Below the pieces are notes generated by a model. That model saw nothing but the letters and a program-made list of their open reading frames with translations. It did not search any database and was not told the DNA's origin. DNA of 64,000 nt, from contig NC_009614.1 in NCBI RefSeq assembly GCF_000012825.1, forward strand, positions 496,001 to 560,000, in the 5' to 3' direction. Position 1 is the first letter of the stretch, and each line of letters begins with the position of its first letter. Shown one piece after another: positions 62,319 through 64,000 of the stretch. This stretch comes from Phocaeicola vulgatus ATCC 8482 (lineage in GTDB: Bacteria > Bacteroidota > Bacteroidia > Bacteroidales > Bacteroidaceae). The translations under genes and the position numbers were made by a program.

Positions 62319-62918
62319 TTATTCCTTATTCTGTTCTTTGCGTCCCAATGCGCCATACACAATTTTTGCCACGTATGCCCATCCTGTTTCATCGTCCAGC
62401 TCCTCACCTATCTGACCACGTATATAAGGCGCTTCAATTCCCTTCACGCAATAGTGCACAATATCCGCCACGATATTCACATTGTCTATATCAAAGATTC
62501 CCTTTTCCTTTCCTTCCGTCAACACCTGCCTGAACAGCTTTGTTTCCGTTCGGTCAAAATTCTTCCGCACTGCCTCCACTCTCCATATATCACGGAAAAA
62601 GCCGGCACGCAAAGTTCCGTTCCTGAACACCACCATCTTGATAGAGTCCAGATGTGTTTCTATCAGCCGCAGTATTTTCGTATCAGGAGCGATATCCTGT
62701 TCAGCCACTTTCTCCATAGCGCCCGACAGCATCTCTAACTCCGACTCCACCACTGCCATATAAATGTCTTCTTTGCTCTTGAAATACGTATAGAGCGTGC
62801 GTCTTCCTTTCTTGGAAGCCACCGCTATATCATTCATTGTCGTATCATCCACCCCGTTCTTCGCAAAAAGCTGACGGGCGACGTCTACCAATTTAGCCCT
62901 AGTCTTTGATACTGCCAT
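62319..62918 (-). CDS. TetR/AcrR family transcriptional regulator
   Basis: 199 aa. The N-terminal TetR HTH is clear: KLVDVARQLFAKNGVDDTTM, NDIAVASKKGRRTLYTYFKS, KEDIYMAVVESEL. The C-terminal ligand domain is divergent. It leads the operon with fabG, so it may monitor acyl-chain supply. A palindrome lies between its -7 box and start codon, suggesting autorepression. Confidence 0.92.
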   Translation of the reverse strand: MAVSKTRAKLVDVARQLFAKNGVDDTTMNDIAVASKKGRRTLYTYFKSKEDIYMAVVESELEMLSGAMEKVAEQDIAPDTKILRLIETHLDSIKMVVFRNGTLRAGFFRDIWRVEAVRKNFDRTETKLFRQVLTEGKEKGIFDIDNVNIVADIVHYCVKGIEAPYIRGQIGEELDDETGWAYVAKIVYGALGRKEQNKE

Positions 62919-62937
62919 ATAAGTTCAATTGCACATT

Positions 62938-62960
62938 ACATATATATGTGAGCAAAATTA
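62938..62960 (-). promoter_or_regulatory. -7 box and palindromic operator of the TetR-fabG-rluA unit
   Basis: TAATTTTG (62953-62960, minus strand) is the -7 box. ACATATATATGT (62938-62949) is a perfect 12-bp palindrome just downstream of it, placed where a bound TetR-type dimer would block initiation. Confidence 0.5.
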
Positions 62961-63095
62961 CATTTTTTCTTTGTACCACACAAACAAATAAAGTATAATC
63001 TTAAAGTAAATGTTAATTAACATATTACATACACTCTATATATCAACACATTAGATAAAAAGATTATTTTATTTGAGAAAAAGATGCAGAAATAA

Positions 63096-63126
63096 TTTGG
63101 AGATTAGAAAAAAAGCCGTACCTTTG
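63096..63126 (+). promoter_or_regulatory. tRNA-fMet promoter (-33 TTTG, -7 TACCTTTG)
   Basis: TTTG at 63096-63099 and TACCTTTG at 63119-63126 are 19 bp apart, the same boxes and spacing as at tRNA-Thr. Confidence 0.75.
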
Positions 63127-63149
63127 CACCCGTAATCAAAACACAACAT

Positions 63150-63222
<73 letters not shown>

Positions 63223-63226
63223 CTAA

Positions 63227-63270
63227 AAAGAGGATAAATGATTGAATCACAATCTTTTATCCTCTTTACT
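63227..63270 (+). terminator. Terminator after tRNA-fMet
   Basis: AAAGAGGATAAA (63227-63238) and TTTATCCTCTTT (63256-63267) form a 12-bp stem with a 17-base loop (itself able to pair ATTG/CAAT), then ACTTTT. Confidence 0.7.
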
Positions 63271-63322
63271 TTTAAAACAGTCGGACAAAAGTCGGACAAA
63301 AAATAATTGAATTCATTAACGG

Positions 63323-63351
63323 TATACGTTTTCGAACTCGAAAAACGTATA
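63323..63351. repeat. Near-perfect inverted repeat downstream of tRNA-fMet
   Basis: TATACGTTTTCGA (63323-63335) faces TCGAAAAACGTATA (63338-63351), differing by one extra A. It lies in the 302-base gap between tRNA-fMet and the ECF sigma gene; otherwise this gap has only a short repeated GTCGGACAAAA (near 63281-63300) and the sigma-gene promoter. Confidence 0.5.
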
Positions 63352-63508
63352 AAAAAATGTTTTCAGAAAGAAAAAGAAAAGGAACTTCGGGTCAGCGGAA
63401 AGCGTACCTTCTGATACAAAATAAGCATATCCCCCTACACTCTCCATATTTTTACAGGTGATTCATACGTTTCACATTCGAAAAATTGTAGTACTAATAA
63501 AAAAAATG

Positions 63509-63516
63509 TATTTTTG
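63509..63516 (+). promoter_or_regulatory. -7 box of the ECF sigma gene at the window end
   Basis: TATTTTTG ends 8 bases before the ATG at 63525, so the transcript would have almost no leader. GTACTAAT occurs twice in direct orientation (63491-63498 and 63516-63523) around it. Confidence 0.55.
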
Positions 63517-63524
63517 TACTAATC

Positions 63525-64000
63525 ATGAATCAAACAACGCATAAGATGACCGACCCCATCCAGATAAAGCACTATAAAGAAGACATTACCTCTTTTAACC
63601 AACTCTACAAGGAGTTTCAAAGACGTTTTGTACGCTTCGCCAATACTTATGTCAGAGATTTAACCACAGCAGAAGATATTACTATTGAGGCGATGATGTA
63701 TTATTGGGAAAACAGGCAATCCTTAAGCGAAGATTCCAATATTCCAGCCTATATCTTAACAATTATAAAAAACAAATGCCTGAATTATCTGCGTCATCAG
63801 CAAATTCATGAAGAATACTCGGATAAAATAAAAGATTACTATGAATGGGAACTGAATACCCGGATCGCCACTTTACAAGCATGCGAACCTTATGAGCTTT
63901 TTATTTCCGAAATTCAAGAACTCGTCCAACAAACCCTCACCGACATGCCCGAAAAAACCCGTACTATCTTCATGTTGAGCCGATACGAAAACAAATCCTA
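63525..64000 (+). CDS. ECF RNA polymerase sigma factor (partial, cut by window end)
   Basis: The first 158 codons of a sigma-70 family ECF protein. Region 2 features are FNQLYKEFQRRFVRFANTYV, LTTAEDITIEAMMYYWEN and IPAYILTIIKNKCLNYLRHQ; region 4 begins with QTLTDMPEKTRTIFMLSRYE. In Bacteroides such genes usually precede a FecR gene and SusC/SusD genes, which would lie beyond this window. An ATG 7 codons in (63546) is an alternative start. Confidence 0.88.
   Translation, partial: MNQTTHKMTDPIQIKHYKEDITSFNQLYKEFQRRFVRFANTYVRDLTTAEDITIEAMMYYWENRQSLSEDSNIPAYILTIIKNKCLNYLRHQQIHEEYSDKIKDYYEWELNTRIATLQACEPYELFISEIQELVQQTLTDMPEKTRTIFMLSRYENKS

Noticed and set aside
62319..62407. Forty-residue N-terminal extension of FabG overlapping the TetR gene
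   Set aside because: FabG proteins start at MGLLTGKTAIVTG; the extension is a shadow of the TetR reading frame.

Overview
The window looks like a chromosomal segment of a Bacteroides/Phocaeicola-type gut bacterium (P. vulgatus/P. dorei-like by gene content; this is inference, no database was searched). Signs of this are SusC/SusD proteins, a hybrid two-component system (HTCS), a TamB/TamL pair, [FeFe]-hydrogenase genes, bacteroidete IS66 and ISL3-type elements, and about twenty promoters carrying the Bacteroides -7 box TAnnTTTG.

Layout. 1-5.3 kb: the end of a NUDIX gene; three tandem 28-codon paralogous peptide genes with their own terminator; a GH109 lipoprotein; a beta-carbonic anhydrase; a MATE pump with a Crp/Fnr-type regulator, a 39-aa membrane peptide and a likely operator; tRNA-Thr. 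5.5-15 kb: groEL/groES, a monomeric [FeFe] hydrogenase with its complete maturation set hydE-hydG-hydF, a non-coding stretch with palindromic iterons, and hisS. 15-41.8 kb: a carbohydrate locus, all on the minus strand. It has a sugar operon (split transketolase, FGGY kinase, fucose/arabinose-isomerase-like enzyme, GRP/DMT-type sugar permease, RbsB-like protein), a DeoR regulator with ribB, an apiosidase-like glycoside hydrolase, an HTCS, and a second operon (MGH1-like glycoside hydrolase, ECF sigma, FecR anti-sigma, SusC with an STN domain, SusD). The set fits utilisation of an apiose-containing glycan or glycoside: release of the sugar, uptake, isomerisation to apulose, phosphorylation, then transketolase cleavage to DHAP and xylulose-5-P. 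This is an inference. Two genes of the locus are broken by precise, still in-frame-reconstructable insertions: ISL3-type in the RbsB-like gene and IS66 in the MGH1-like hydrolase.

41.9-52 kb: Zn-metallopeptidase, AraC regulator, nucleotidyltransferase, TamL and TamB. 52.6-60.8 kb: a cyclophilin lipoprotein, an M16 peptidase and a MATE transporter lead into a hybrid sensor kinase and an NtrC-type sigma54 activator. After these comes a small secreted PepSY-like protein whose upstream region shows a sigma54-like -24/-12 element and a palindromic enhancer. 60.9-64 kb: TetR-fabG-rluA operon, initiator tRNA-fMet, and the start of an ECF sigma gene cut by the window edge.

Most attractive for follow-up: the three 28-aa peptides (278-625), the kinase/sigma54 activator/PepSY module (56.2-60.8 kb), and the apiose-type locus with its double IS damage and layered regulation.
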